From Paenibacillus marchantiae (lineage in GTDB: Bacteria; Bacillota; Bacilli; Paenibacillales; Paenibacillaceae), in assembly GCF_028771845.1 (NCBI RefSeq), contig NZ_CP118270.1:6014001-6078000 (forward strand): a stretch of 64,000 bases of DNA, given 5' to 3'. Of the stretch, positions 43,949 to 53,545 are shown in pieces. Positions within the stretch are counted from its first letter, which is position 1. Each line of letters starts with the position of its first letter. Made by a program: the position numbers and the translations under genes. The notes under the pieces are model-generated. The model was not told the origin of the DNA. It made no database searches and saw only the letters and a program-made list of their open reading frames with translations.

Positions 43949-45364
43949 CTAGTCTACTCTATTCTGTAATGGAGCTATTTTTAGCGCTTCGACCACATCC
44001 TCAAGCTTCATGCCTCGGGAGGCCTTAAACAAGACAACATCTCTGGATTGGAGATTCTCCAGTAGATATCGGGTCAATTCTTCCTTGCTCTCAAAAGTGT
44101 GTACGGCTTCTGCTGGCATGTTTTGTCTTGCTCCTTCTGCGATACTCGCAGATAAAGGGCCATAAGCCAGCACCATATTCATTTTGTCGGGTGTAATATA
44201 TTCACCGATTCCCCGATGGAGCTCATGCTCCTGAGGCCCCAGTTCTAGCATATCACCGAGCACGGCAACTTTGATCCGATACCCCTTAAGGCCCTCCAGC
44301 ACATCCACAGCGGCTTTCATGGAGGTTGGACTAGCGTTGTAAGCATCATTGAGCATGGTCAAACCACTGACCCCGTTAATAATCTCGATGCGCATGCCGG
44401 TTAATTTCAAACGTGACAGTCCTGCTACAATCTGTTCAGCAGCCACTCCAAAATGACGGGCAACCGCTAATGCAGCAAGACAGTTGACCACATTATGTGT
44501 CCCCAATAATGGCAGTGTAAGAGCATCCTCTCCAAACTGCTTGGTTGTAAACGCAACCCCACTCTGTGCATTCATAATTCCAGTAGGATAATCATCGTTA
44601 TCCGTCTGCAAGCCAAATGTATACCGTTGAAGCCCTTCAGGCAGCTTAGTCGCTGGCTCCGCCAGAACCTGCTCAATCAACGGTTCGTCGCCGTTGTATA
44701 TCAGCAATCCACCTGGTTTCATGCCAGCAGCAATTTCAACTTTTGCCCGAGCAATCTCCAATCGAGATCCCAGTTGAAGTAGATGGGATTCACCAATATT
44801 CGTGATGATTGCGACATCCGGCTGGGCAATTAAAGATAATTCTTCAATCTCTCCTCGGCCGCTCATGCCCATCTCCAGAATTACGATCTCAGTGTCTGGT
44901 TCCATGCTAAGTACGGTAAGCGGCAAACCAATATGATTATTGAAATTGCCTTGGGTCTTATGCACTTTGAACGTGGTAGACAGAATGGCATCCACAATGT
45001 CCTTTGTTGTTGTTTTACCATTGCTGCCTGTAATGCCTACAACGGAGGCCTTGTTTTCTTTTAAATAGGAGGACGCAAGCTCCTGCAATGCAACCAGGGT
45101 ATCCTCCACAATAATCACAGCACCTTGAGGTGCAGCTCCATGATCCTTTTGCCATAAAGCTCCGGCAGCGCCCTTCTCTACACAGGTTTGCACAAATTCA
45201 TGTCCGTCAAACCTTTCGCCAACAAGCGGGATAAAGAGACTGCCTTGAATGGGCTTACGCGAATCTGTAAATACACCTTCAACACCAACATCACCATAAG
45301 CAGCAATGTCAGTTAGTGTTCCTCCACACATCTCGGCCAATTGTGCCAATGTTCTTTTTATCAA
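43949..45364 (-). CDS. murF: UDP-N-acetylmuramoyl-tripeptide--D-alanyl-D-alanine ligase
   Basis: 471 residues. MurF adds D-Ala-D-Ala to complete the pentapeptide. ATP motif GITGSNGKTTTKDIV near residue 110, EMGMSGRGEI, NDAYNASPTSMKAA are typical. The start is TTG, overlapping the murE stop by four bases (TTGA), with GGGG some 9 bases before it. Confidence 0.95.
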   Translation of the reverse strand: MIKRTLAQLAEMCGGTLTDIAAYGDVGVEGVFTDSRKPIQGSLFIPLVGERFDGHEFVQTCVEKGAAGALWQKDHGAAPQGAVIIVEDTLVALQELASSYLKENKASVVGITGSNGKTTTKDIVDAILSTTFKVHKTQGNFNNHIGLPLTVLSMEPDTEIVILEMGMSGRGEIEELSLIAQPDVAIITNIGESHLLQLGSRLEIARAKVEIAAGMKPGGLLIYNGDEPLIEQVLAEPATKLPEGLQRYTFGLQTDNDDYPTGIMNAQSGVAFTTKQFGEDALTLPLLGTHNVVNCLAALAVARHFGVAAEQIVAGLSRLKLTGMRIEIINGVSGLTMLNDAYNASPTSMKAAVDVLEGLKGYRIKVAVLGDMLELGPQEHELHRGIGEYITPDKMNMVLAYGPLSASIAEGARQNMPAEAVHTFESKEELTRYLLENLQSRDVVLFKASRGMKLEDVVEALKIAPLQNRVD

Positions 45365-46848
45365 TTGGATTTGCCCCTTATCGCTTCTTTCGCTATGATC
45401 CGATCGTCAAAGTCCGTCTTGGTTGTGCCGATGATTTGATAGGTCTCATGCCCCTTGCCCGCAATCAATACTACATCGGCAGGGCTTGCCATTTCAATAG
45501 CTTCATGAATCGCCTGGCGCCGATCCACAATCATCGTATAACAGTCAGGTTGAATGGCATCTTCAATCAAGCCCTGTTCAATATCCTTGAGAATCAGATC
45601 GGGATCTTCTGTCCGTGGATTGTCGGAAGTAACAAATACGATATCGCTATACTTCGCAGCAATTTTGCCCATTAGAGGCCGCTTCGTGCGATCTCGGTCA
45701 CCACCACATCCAAATACGCAGATCACACGGCCTTCAGCAAATTCCTTCACCGTCCGCAATACGTTCTCCAGGCCATCTGGGGTATGAGCATAGTCAACAA
45801 TGACTGCAAAAGACTGTCCTTCGTCAACAGCCTCAACACGTCCATCTACGCCGGGTACCGTTTCCAAACTACGTTTGATCTCCTCCAGCGGAATGTCTTC
45901 AACCAGAGCAGCAGCGATGGCAGCCATTGCGTTATACACATTGAATTTGCCTACCATGCGTAAACGAATATCAGTGCTGCCTCTGAATGTGTCTACATGG
46001 AAAGAAGTCCCCTGCGAGGTAATTGAAATCTGGGATGCGCGTACATCCGCATTTTCCTCCATGCCGTATGTAATGACTTCAGCTGCCGTTACAGATATAA
46101 AGTAAGCTGCAGCGGGATCATCTGCGTTGATTACTGCAAATTTGCGCTTGGAAGCATCCTCGGTATATCCGTTACCCAACCGTGCAAAGAACAGTCCTTT
46201 CGCTCCACGATATTCTTCCATGGAATGATGGTAATCCAGATGATCCTGCGTCAAATTGGTAAATACAGCCGTACGGAATTCCGTCCCCTTCACCCGACCT
46301 TGCTCCAAAGCGTGGGATGAAACTTCCATAACACAACAGTCCGTGCCTGCTTGAACCATATCATTCAGACTGCGCTGTAGATCAAGTGCTTCCGGTGTAG
46401 TACCTGACATCGGGTATGTGCGCCCGTCATAGCGCATTTGAATGGTCCCGATTAATCCTGTTTTTTGACCAAAGTCACTCATGATTTTTTCAATTAAATA
46501 GGTAGTCGTTGTTTTTCCGTTGGTTCCCGTTACACCAATCATATTCATCTTACGGCTTGGTGAGTCAAAAAAGGAATCTGCCAGTACAGCCATGGCGAAA
46601 CGGCTGTCTTTTACCAGCAACTGCGGAACAGGCAGATCCAGCTCTCGTTCCACAACCAGAGCGACAGCTCCAGCGTTTACAGCCTTCTCAGCATAGTTAT
46701 GTCCGTCAACCGTATGTCCTGGAAGACAGATAAACAGATCTCCCGGTTGTACCTGGCGAGAATCTGTCTGTAGGTTTTGACATTCTGTATTTGGTTCGCC
46801 AATGACACGGGCGGTTGTTAGCATTGATGAAAGTTGTTTTAAAAGCAC
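45361..46848 (-). CDS. murE: UDP-N-acetylmuramoyl-L-alanyl-D-glutamate--2,6-diaminopimelate ligase
   Basis: 495 residues. MurE adds the third residue of the stem peptide. ATP motif GVTGTNGKTTTTYLI, DHLDYHHSMEEY, and the specificity motif TSDNPRTEDP; DNPR is the meso-diaminopimelate form (Lys enzymes differ), so the cell wall is of the DAP type, consistent with the dapL-like gene. The start is GTG with GAGG ~10 bases before. Confidence 0.95.
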   Translation of the reverse strand: MLLKQLSSMLTTARVIGEPNTECQNLQTDSRQVQPGDLFICLPGHTVDGHNYAEKAVNAGAVALVVERELDLPVPQLLVKDSRFAMAVLADSFFDSPSRKMNMIGVTGTNGKTTTTYLIEKIMSDFGQKTGLIGTIQMRYDGRTYPMSGTTPEALDLQRSLNDMVQAGTDCCVMEVSSHALEQGRVKGTEFRTAVFTNLTQDHLDYHHSMEEYRGAKGLFFARLGNGYTEDASKRKFAVINADDPAAAYFISVTAAEVITYGMEENADVRASQISITSQGTSFHVDTFRGSTDIRLRMVGKFNVYNAMAAIAAALVEDIPLEEIKRSLETVPGVDGRVEAVDEGQSFAVIVDYAHTPDGLENVLRTVKEFAEGRVICVFGCGGDRDRTKRPLMGKIAAKYSDIVFVTSDNPRTEDPDLILKDIEQGLIEDAIQPDCYTMIVDRRQAIHEAIEMASPADVVLIAGKGHETYQIIGTTKTDFDDRIIAKEAIRGKSN

Positions 46849-46967
46849 ATGAATAACCTCACTTTTTCCAAGTTTACTTCAATTTCAACAGTTCTCTGTA
46901 ATCATTAATATCGTAAACACAGCCAATTAATGAAACGCAACTCAGTGCATTTTGTTGCGGTGGGGAT

Positions 46968-46990
46968 CAAGAGCCCCATCAGGGCTCTTG
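46968..46990 (-). other. hairpin overlapping the spoVD stop
   Basis: CAAGAGCCC pairs with GGGCTCTTG around a 5-nt loop; there is no T-tract, so termination is doubtful. mRNA end protection is possible. Confidence 0.4.
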
Positions 46991-48943
46991 TCCTTCCTCC
47001 TTGGTATGATCATGAATATCATTCAGAACATCACCCATATAGATGCGTATAGTAGAACCCTGATCAACCCGTGCTCCTGGTTTTGGAGCCTGGTTAATGA
47101 CATATTTCCCACTGCCGGATTTGGCCAGCATAAAGTTCATATTCAGATCCTCATACAGGTCTTCGACCGTAGCTCCTGTCAGATCGGGAACCGTCACGAT
47201 TTTGGTTTCTCCATACTTGTATTCTTTGGCTACCTGATCCTTTCGAACCGGAACATTCATATAATGCAGCGCATCCTCCAGAATGTTCTGTACGATCGGT
47301 GCGGCAACCACGCCGCCGAACTGAATCCCTTTCGGGTTATCCACCGCAGTATACACAACAATCTGCGGATCATCCGCTGGAGCAAAACCGATAAAGGATA
47401 CAATATGCTCGGTAGAGGAGTAACGTCCATTGATTACCTTCTGGGCCGTACCCGTTTTTCCGCCAACCCGGTATCCATCAATAAACGCCGGACGTCCCGT
47501 ACCCTTGGCGACGACACTCTCAAGTGCTTCACGTACTTGCTTGGACGTATCTTCCGAGATGACTTGACGAACCAGTTCCGGCTTGGCCTCTTCCATCACT
47601 TCACCCGTTTCGGGATGAACCCAAGCCTTTGTAACATATGGCTTGTATAGTTTACCACCATTAATAGCTGCTGACACAGCCGCTACTTGCTGAATCGGCG
47701 TAACGGATACCCCCTGACCAAAAGCAGTGGTCGCAAGCTCCACAGGACCGACCCGTGACAGTTTGAACAGAATCCCGCTGGCCTCACCACTCAGATCTAT
47801 GCCTGTTTTGGTGCCAAAACCGAAGTCTTTAATATAGGAGAATAATGATTCTTTGCCCAGCCTCTGACCCAGTGCAACAAATCCAGGGTTGCAGGAGTTC
47901 TCCACGACTTGGAGGAAGGTCTGACTTCCATGGCCGCCCTTTTTCCAGCAACGCAGGCGAGCGCCTCCAACTTCAACAAATCCGGGATCATAGAACTGAT
48001 CCTGCGTCAGATTTACTTTTTTCTCTTCAAGTGCTGCTGCGAGCGTAATAATTTTAAACGTTGAACCCGGTTCGTACGTCATCCAGATCGGTAAATTCCG
48101 GTTGTATACATCGGCCGGATATTGCTGATAATCGGCTGGTTCGTATCCGGGTCTACTGGCCATGCCAAGGATTTCACCCGTCTTAGGGTTCATGGCAATA
48201 GCAAGCGCCGAGTTGGCCTGGAACTTGACCATAGCCTGATCCAGCTCGCGTTCCATGATGGACTGAATCGATTTATCAATAGTCAGCTTCAGGTTCAGAC
48301 CATCCTTTGGTTCCACATACTTCTCAGATGAGCCCGGCATAAGCCTTCCGGCCGCATCGGACAAGTAGGACACACTGCCATTCAAACCGTTCAGCTTATC
48401 ATCATACTTTTTCTCTACACCCGTTAAGCCCTGATTATCAATACCCGTAAAACCAAGAATATGAGCCGCCAGATCATCATAAGGATAAAAGCGTTTATTA
48501 TCCTCAGCAACAACGATACCCGGAAGCTTCAAATCACGGATGTGCTGAGCTTTCTCCATCGTAATTTTGCGGCCACCGGGTTGTAGTCGTACAATTAGTT
48601 CTCTTTTCTTGATGGTTGCCAGCACTTTCTCTTCGGTCATCCCCAGCAAAGGAGCCAGTGCTCTTGCTGTTGTCTCCGCTTCCTTGACCTGGGCAGGAAT
48701 CGCCATAATGGTTGGTGTGGTTATATTGTAGGCGAGAGAGGTTCCATTTCGATCCAGGATCTCTCCCCGTTTGGCTGAATAAGGAATATTCCGCCGCCAA
48801 GACTCTTCCGCTTTCGCAGAGAGTTCCGGTCCTTTCCCTAACTGTACATAAGCAAGCCTGATTACCAAGGCTGAGAATAACAGAACTAAAATCACTAAAC
48901 TCCATAACAACCTACGCCGCAGATTTACGCTTGACCCCTTCAC
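46979..48943 (-). CDS. spoVD: class B penicillin-binding protein SpoVD
   Basis: 654 residues. A bitopic transpeptidase for spore cortex peptidoglycan, partner of SpoVE. N-terminal membrane helix (LLWSLVILVLLFSALVIRLA), dimerisation/pedestal region, transpeptidase domain with Ser in EPGSTFKIITLA, SxN in ENSCNPGF, KTG in VGGKTGTAQKV, and one C-terminal PASTA domain (VTVPDLTGATVEDLYEDL). Length agrees with B. subtilis SpoVD (~645). GTG start behind GGGGGGATC. Confidence 0.93.
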   Translation of the reverse strand: MKGSSVNLRRRLLWSLVILVLLFSALVIRLAYVQLGKGPELSAKAEESWRRNIPYSAKRGEILDRNGTSLAYNITTPTIMAIPAQVKEAETTARALAPLLGMTEEKVLATIKKRELIVRLQPGGRKITMEKAQHIRDLKLPGIVVAEDNKRFYPYDDLAAHILGFTGIDNQGLTGVEKKYDDKLNGLNGSVSYLSDAAGRLMPGSSEKYVEPKDGLNLKLTIDKSIQSIMERELDQAMVKFQANSALAIAMNPKTGEILGMASRPGYEPADYQQYPADVYNRNLPIWMTYEPGSTFKIITLAAALEEKKVNLTQDQFYDPGFVEVGGARLRCWKKGGHGSQTFLQVVENSCNPGFVALGQRLGKESLFSYIKDFGFGTKTGIDLSGEASGILFKLSRVGPVELATTAFGQGVSVTPIQQVAAVSAAINGGKLYKPYVTKAWVHPETGEVMEEAKPELVRQVISEDTSKQVREALESVVAKGTGRPAFIDGYRVGGKTGTAQKVINGRYSSTEHIVSFIGFAPADDPQIVVYTAVDNPKGIQFGGVVAAPIVQNILEDALHYMNVPVRKDQVAKEYKYGETKIVTVPDLTGATVEDLYEDLNMNFMLAKSGSGKYVINQAPKPGARVDQGSTIRIYMGDVLNDIHDHTKEEGQEP

Positions 48944-49036
48944 GAAAAGATCCCCCCACTCGTCCCAAAATCATGATTGTGTTCAATTCATGAATATTCA
49001 GGACAACCGGGGGTTAGAACAAGCTGTCTGTGATCT

Positions 49037-51358
49037 CTATGGAAGCGAAGCCCCGTCCGAAGTGTTACCAGACGATTTTGTCTCATTTGAAGGTGGATCC
49101 GTTTTGCCCGTTTCTTCGGTGTTCCCCGTTCCATCAGCTGCTCCCTGATTGTTAGTCTCGTCCCCTAATGCTGGATCAGAAGACTCAGGAGCTTCATCTG
49201 CTATACCGGTAACTGCCGCTTTGGCCGTCTGCAGCACAAGCTCAACCGTTCTCTGTTCGCCTGCCACCTGCTCCGTTTGCTTCACCACATATCCTTCACC
49301 TTTAACGGTTACGCCCACTTTCATGAGGGAGAGCACTTCAAGTGCATCTCGTAGAGATTCGCCAGTCAGATCAGGGATCTTCATTTTGCTGCTCTCTTCG
49401 GTCAAAAGGTAGATTCGTTGGCCAGGATTCATGGCTGCACCCGCCACAGGATACTGGCGAATGACATTTTCACCCTGACCAAGCGTCTCATAGGCAATTC
49501 CTGCGTTCAAAAGTTGGCTTCTAGCCTGTTTGGCTGTCTTACCTGACAGATCAGGAGCTTTAGCTTGAACGACCGGCGTTGTTTTTGACTTTTTGTCAGT
49601 GGTCTTTACTGTATCTTTGGGAACTCCCATGTATTGAAGGGTCTGGCTCACAATCTTCTTGAATACCGGAGCAGCTGCAGTACCGCCGCCAATATTGGCA
49701 CCGTCAGGCTGGTCAATCACAATTAACATCGCGATTTTGGGATTATTTACAGGTGCAAATCCGATAAACGAAACGACGTCTTTGGATTTACTGTATGTCC
49801 CATTCACAACTTTTCTTGCCGTACCCGTTTTACCAGCCACACGGTATCCTTCGATATAAGCATTGCGCCCTGTACCAATCGTTTGGTCGGCTACAACCTG
49901 TTCCAGATACCCACTCACCAGTTTGGAAGATTCCTTGGAAATGACCTGACGAACGACCTTCGGCTTGATTACTTCTGATGTACCGTCATTCGGGTTAATA
50001 ATTTCCTTTACCAGATGCGGTTCCATAAGTTTGCCGCCGTTGGCAATGGCCGAAATGGCCGCTACCTGCTGGATTGGCGTTACCTGTACGAGACCATGAC
50101 CATATGCTGCTGTGGCAATTTCCGATTTATAAACCAGCGGCTTGATTGGTGAAGCCGATTCACTCGGCAGATCAATGCCCGTCTTTTTACCAAAACCGAA
50201 TTGGTCTATGTAATGACGCAAACGTTCACCGCCAAGCATGTTATAGCCCAGATTAACGAACGCAATGTTACTTGAACGTTTGACACCTTCCAAGTAGGAA
50301 ATCCGGCCATAGGCGTGACCGTTATCACTGATTGGGTAGCCACCGATATAGACTCGCTTGGATTCAAACGTAGCATTCGGATCAAACAGCTTCTCTTCAA
50401 CCGCACCCGCCAGAGTAACAATTTTAAAAGTAGACCCTGGTTCATAGATGGATTGTATCGCATGATTGATAAAATTCTTCTGATCCGGCGTTTCCGCATA
50501 CGTATTAGGATTAAAGGTCGGCCAATTGGCCATTCCTAAGATTTCCATCGTGTTAGGATCTGCTGCAATGACAGTCATGCTCAGTGGATTGTACTGGGCT
50601 ACCGCTTCTTTCATTGCATCTTCGATGTAGTACTGAATTGTATCATCAATCGTCAGTTTCAAGTTACTTCCATTCTGCGGTGGAAGGTAGTTGTCCTGGG
50701 AATCAGGCAGCTTGTACCCTTTGGCATCCTTCTGATAGTTCAGATAACCATCTGTACCTGTAAGCTGTTCATCATACGAGACCTCAAGTCCGTTAACCGC
50801 TTTGCCATCACGGCTCATGTATCCCAGCAGATGAGAGGCGAGCGTTTCTTCTGGATAAAATCGCTTCGACTCCTGTGTCATGACAATCGCGTTTTTAGCC
50901 TTGTAGTCATCCTGAAGTTTTTCGCGAAATTCGTCTACTTTAGCAGCGAGTTCAGGGCTAATTTTATACCCTTCACTGCGCACTTCACGTTGTTGAAAGA
51001 ATGTCCCATCTTTCTTTTTGGCTGTTACAAGTGCGCGCATTTCACTCTCGCTTTTACCCAATAAACTAGATAATTTGTTAATAACCACATCTTCAATCCC
51101 AAGTTTATTAATCATCTCCGGGTTTACAGATACCGTGTAAGCAGGTGCATCTGTGGCCAGGATGTTACCATTGCGGTCTGTGATTGTCCCGCGACTGGCC
51201 TTGATGGTTTGTTCACGTTCGACCAAACCAGCTGCTCGCTCCTGCCAAATACCGCCATTAACAACCTGAATAAAGAATATGCGGGTTATTAATACAAGAA
51301 AAAAGAGGGTAATACATCCCCCTATAAGCAGCGTGCGCATCTTTATTCTTTTTACCAT
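49037..51358 (-). CDS. pbpB: septal class B penicillin-binding protein (PBP2B type)
   Basis: 773 residues. Septal transpeptidase acting with FtsW, FtsL and DivIB. Helix TLLIGGCITLFFLVLITRIFF split around residue 10-28, catalytic Ser in YEPGSTFKIVTLA, SxN in KRSSNIAFVN, KTG in AGKTGTARKV. Two PASTA domains follow (APDLSGKTAKQARSQL, IPDLTGESLRDALEVL). A ~65-residue Glu/Ser/Thr/Gly/Asn-rich tail makes it longer than B. subtilis PBP2B (~716). It lies between ftsL and spoVD as in Bacillus. Confidence 0.94.
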   Translation of the reverse strand: MVKRIKMRTLLIGGCITLFFLVLITRIFFIQVVNGGIWQERAAGLVEREQTIKASRGTITDRNGNILATDAPAYTVSVNPEMINKLGIEDVVINKLSSLLGKSESEMRALVTAKKKDGTFFQQREVRSEGYKISPELAAKVDEFREKLQDDYKAKNAIVMTQESKRFYPEETLASHLLGYMSRDGKAVNGLEVSYDEQLTGTDGYLNYQKDAKGYKLPDSQDNYLPPQNGSNLKLTIDDTIQYYIEDAMKEAVAQYNPLSMTVIAADPNTMEILGMANWPTFNPNTYAETPDQKNFINHAIQSIYEPGSTFKIVTLAGAVEEKLFDPNATFESKRVYIGGYPISDNGHAYGRISYLEGVKRSSNIAFVNLGYNMLGGERLRHYIDQFGFGKKTGIDLPSESASPIKPLVYKSEIATAAYGHGLVQVTPIQQVAAISAIANGGKLMEPHLVKEIINPNDGTSEVIKPKVVRQVISKESSKLVSGYLEQVVADQTIGTGRNAYIEGYRVAGKTGTARKVVNGTYSKSKDVVSFIGFAPVNNPKIAMLIVIDQPDGANIGGGTAAAPVFKKIVSQTLQYMGVPKDTVKTTDKKSKTTPVVQAKAPDLSGKTAKQARSQLLNAGIAYETLGQGENVIRQYPVAGAAMNPGQRIYLLTEESSKMKIPDLTGESLRDALEVLSLMKVGVTVKGEGYVVKQTEQVAGEQRTVELVLQTAKAAVTGIADEAPESSDPALGDETNNQGAADGTGNTEETGKTDPPSNETKSSGNTSDGASLP

Positions 51359-51408
51359 CGGTACACCTCTTTTGCTTCAGCACTTTGTATGGATTGATAC
51401 AAAATGTT

Positions 51409-51837
51409 CTACTTATTTGCTGTATCCGAGGACGATTCAGTACCTGTCGAGTTCGTTGCACTTGTTGAGCGAGGTACAAAAATGACATCCTTACCGGAAG
51501 CCTCAACATAACCAAGTTTGCGAGCATTCTCGATGACCAGATTGTTCAGTTTTTCTTTCTCCACTTGCAGATCTGCAATCGTTTTCTCTGCGTCTCTCAC
51601 ATCAGACAACGTCGTCTGTGCCTGCTTATTCAGATCATAGATGTGAGCGTAACGTGACATCATTACACCACCCACAACAATGACTGCAACCAGAGTAATC
51701 AGATACAAAAATTTCTCGCGTGCCGGAAGACCGGTACGACGGGTCACCACTTTGGTAGTTTCCTTGTACCGTTGCTGGGCCACACGTTCTTGGGACGCTT
51801 TTTCTTTCACTGCCAGATTACCACGTGTATATGCCAT
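51409..51837 (-). CDS. ftsL: cell division protein FtsL
   Basis: 142 residues, bitopic. Basic cytosolic N-terminus, one helix (FLYLITLVAVIVVGGVMM), then an extracytoplasmic leucine-zipper-like coiled coil (LNKQAQTTLSDVRDAEKTI) and a Ser/Thr-rich tail. FtsL pairs with DivIC/DivIB and activates FtsW-PBP2B. Sequence identity in this family is low; the position between rsmH and pbpB makes the call firm. Confidence 0.9.
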   Translation of the reverse strand: MAYTRGNLAVKEKASQERVAQQRYKETTKVVTRRTGLPAREKFLYLITLVAVIVVGGVMMSRYAHIYDLNKQAQTTLSDVRDAEKTIADLQVEKEKLNNLVIENARKLGYVEASGKDVIFVPRSTSATNSTGTESSSDTANK

Positions 51838-51863
51838 ACAAAGGCTCCTCCTCCGCTCTTGAT

Positions 51864-52814
51864 TTACAGTTTCTCGGCTACGCGCAGCTTCGCTGAACGA
51901 GCACGGGAGTTTTCGGCCAGTTCCGTTTCCGTTGGAATCAGCGGCTTTCTGTTCACTAAACGCATGGTACCCTTACCGCCGCAAACACACAACGGAAAAT
52001 CGGGAGGGCATGTACATTTCTCCAGATAACTGCTAAAAATCTGTTTGCAAATTCGGTCCTCAAGTGAGTGAAAAGTAATAACAGATACACGTCCGCCCGG
52101 TGCCAAGCACCGAACGGCCTGATGTAACGCTTCTTCGAACGCGCCCAGCTCATCATTAACCGCAATTCGCAATGCCTGGAAGCTGCGTTTTGCAGGATGT
52201 CCTCCGGTACGACGAGCCGCCGCCGGAATCCCTTCTTTGATCAATTCCACCAGTTCGCCAGTAGTCTCAATAGTGGATTGCTTCCTCTTTTCAATAATGA
52301 CACGCGCAATTCGTCTAGAGAATTTCTCTTCACCATAGCGATACAAAATGCGGGCAATCTCCTCTTCCGGCCATTCGTTAACAATCTCTTTGGCGGTAAG
52401 GGATGCGTCCTGATCCATACGCATATCCAACGGAGCATCGTGATTGTAGCTAAATCCACGTTCTCCTTCGTCGAATTGCGGCGATGATACCCCCAAATCG
52501 TACAAAATGCCATCTACCTGTGGCACGCCATCTTTCATCGGTACATCCAGTTCTTTCAGTACCTGTTCGAGATCACGGAAATTGGTTTTCACCAATGTAA
52601 TCCGCTCTCCATATGGAGCCAATTTTTCACGCGCGTTATCCAAAGCCCAATCATCCTGATCCAGTGCGATCAGACGTCCCCCTGGACCGAGCTTGGATGC
52701 AATCACGGAGCTATGTCCGCCACCGCCTAAAGTGCAGTCCACGTATATACCGTCCTGCTTGATGTTTAATCCCTCTGTTGCCTCTTCTTTGAGTACGGTT
52801 ATGTGGTGAAACAA
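51864..52814 (-). CDS. rsmH: 16S rRNA (cytosine-1402-N4)-methyltransferase
   Basis: 316 residues. RsmH (MraW) methylates C1402 in the ribosomal P site using SAM. SAM motif YVDCTLGGGGHSSVI, ALDQDDWALDNAR, GVSSPQFDEGERGFSY and SVITFHSLEDRI are present. The start is TTG with GGAGGGG about 7 bases before and 18 bp after mraZ; no ATG fits. Confidence 0.95.
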   Translation of the reverse strand: MFHHITVLKEEATEGLNIKQDGIYVDCTLGGGGHSSVIASKLGPGGRLIALDQDDWALDNAREKLAPYGERITLVKTNFRDLEQVLKELDVPMKDGVPQVDGILYDLGVSSPQFDEGERGFSYNHDAPLDMRMDQDASLTAKEIVNEWPEEEIARILYRYGEEKFSRRIARVIIEKRKQSTIETTGELVELIKEGIPAAARRTGGHPAKRSFQALRIAVNDELGAFEEALHQAVRCLAPGGRVSVITFHSLEDRICKQIFSSYLEKCTCPPDFPLCVCGGKGTMRLVNRKPLIPTETELAENSRARSAKLRVAEKL

Positions 52815-52832
52815 CCTGCACCCCTCCTGACT

Positions 52833-53270
52833 TTATAGATCAAAATTAAAATCGACCAGCTTTTCGGCAATGTCGTTGAATGCTTCTTCGGATTGATTGA
52901 AATAACTCTCCCATATGCCTTTGCTCCAAATCTCCACCCGGTTCGACACGCCAAGAACAACGCAATCCTTGTCCAGCTTGGCATACTCTCTAAGATTGCC
53001 CGGCAAATTTACCCTGCCCTGTTTGTCCAATTCACATTCGGTGGCACCCGAGAAAAAAAACCGGGTAAACGCACGTGCATCGGATTTCATCAACGGCAGT
53101 GCTTTGAGCTTCTGTTCCATGACCCCCCACTCCTCCATGGGGTACACGAAAAGACACTGGTCCAAACCCCGTGTGACAACGAAAGACGGTCCCAGAGATT
53201 CGCGGAATTTAGCCGGAATAATAACCCGACCCTTGTCATCAATGCTATGTTGGAACTCCCCCATAAACAT
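52833..53270 (-). CDS. mraZ: transcriptional regulator MraZ
   Basis: 145 residues, two AbrB-like SpoVT/MraZ modules: MGEFQHSIDDKGRVIIPAKF and TECELDKQGRVNLPGNL, each with the DxKGR/DxQGR core. MraZ forms rings and represses its own dcw operon by binding GTGG repeats upstream, which are visible here. Start 53270 (MFMGEFQH) has GGAG 11 bases before; a GTG four codons upstream is possible but not the family start. Confidence 0.95.
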   Translation of the reverse strand: MFMGEFQHSIDDKGRVIIPAKFRESLGPSFVVTRGLDQCLFVYPMEEWGVMEQKLKALPLMKSDARAFTRFFFSGATECELDKQGRVNLPGNLREYAKLDKDCVVLGVSNRVEIWSKGIWESYFNQSEEAFNDIAEKLVDFNFDL

Positions 53271-53288
53271 TGGCCCACTCACTCCTCA

Positions 53289-53322
53289 CCCGTTTCTCCC
53301 ACTTTGCCCCACTTTCCACCAC
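53289..53322 (-). promoter_or_regulatory. MraZ operator (four boxes, 10-bp period)
   Basis: On the minus strand GTGG occurs at 53322, 53312 and 53302 with a degenerate CGGG at 53292: each box is exactly ten bases from the next. This is the spacing known for MraZ binding sites. It overlaps the expected transcription start. Confidence 0.8.
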
Positions 53323-53325
53323 CTA

Positions 53326-53354
53326 AGCATAATAGATTCGCACAAAAAAATCAA
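53326..53354 (-). promoter_or_regulatory. candidate promoter of the dcw cluster
   Basis: TTGATT, 17-bp spacer, TATGCT on the minus strand (4/6 and 4/6), directly upstream of the MraZ boxes, so repression by blocking is plausible. Confidence 0.5.
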
Positions 53355-53396
53355 AACCCTTCTTACGGGCTTTACTTTTTTTTAATTTCCAACCGC

Positions 53397-53438
53397 AAAA
53401 AAACGTCTTTGATCCTGTCACTCAGGATCAAAGACGTT
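53397..53438 (-). terminator. terminator of ahcY
   Basis: AACGTCTTTGATCCTG pairs perfectly with CAGGATCAAAGACGTT around AGTGA on the minus strand, then seven T. It isolates bshC-ahcY from the dcw cluster. Confidence 0.95.
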
Positions 53439-53545
53439 TCCCGTTTACGGGCAATCGCACGTACACCCGCATATGAGCCATATCATTAATAAACCATTTT
53501 AAACCCTTTGAAGCACTTAATCAGCTTGTAATTAATGGATGCCTC

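Noticed and set aside
48944..49036. SigE-like promoter (GAATATT...CATGATTT) before spoVD
   Set aside because: The spacer is 17 bp, longer than the 13-15 bp of SigE promoters, and the -10 fits poorly.
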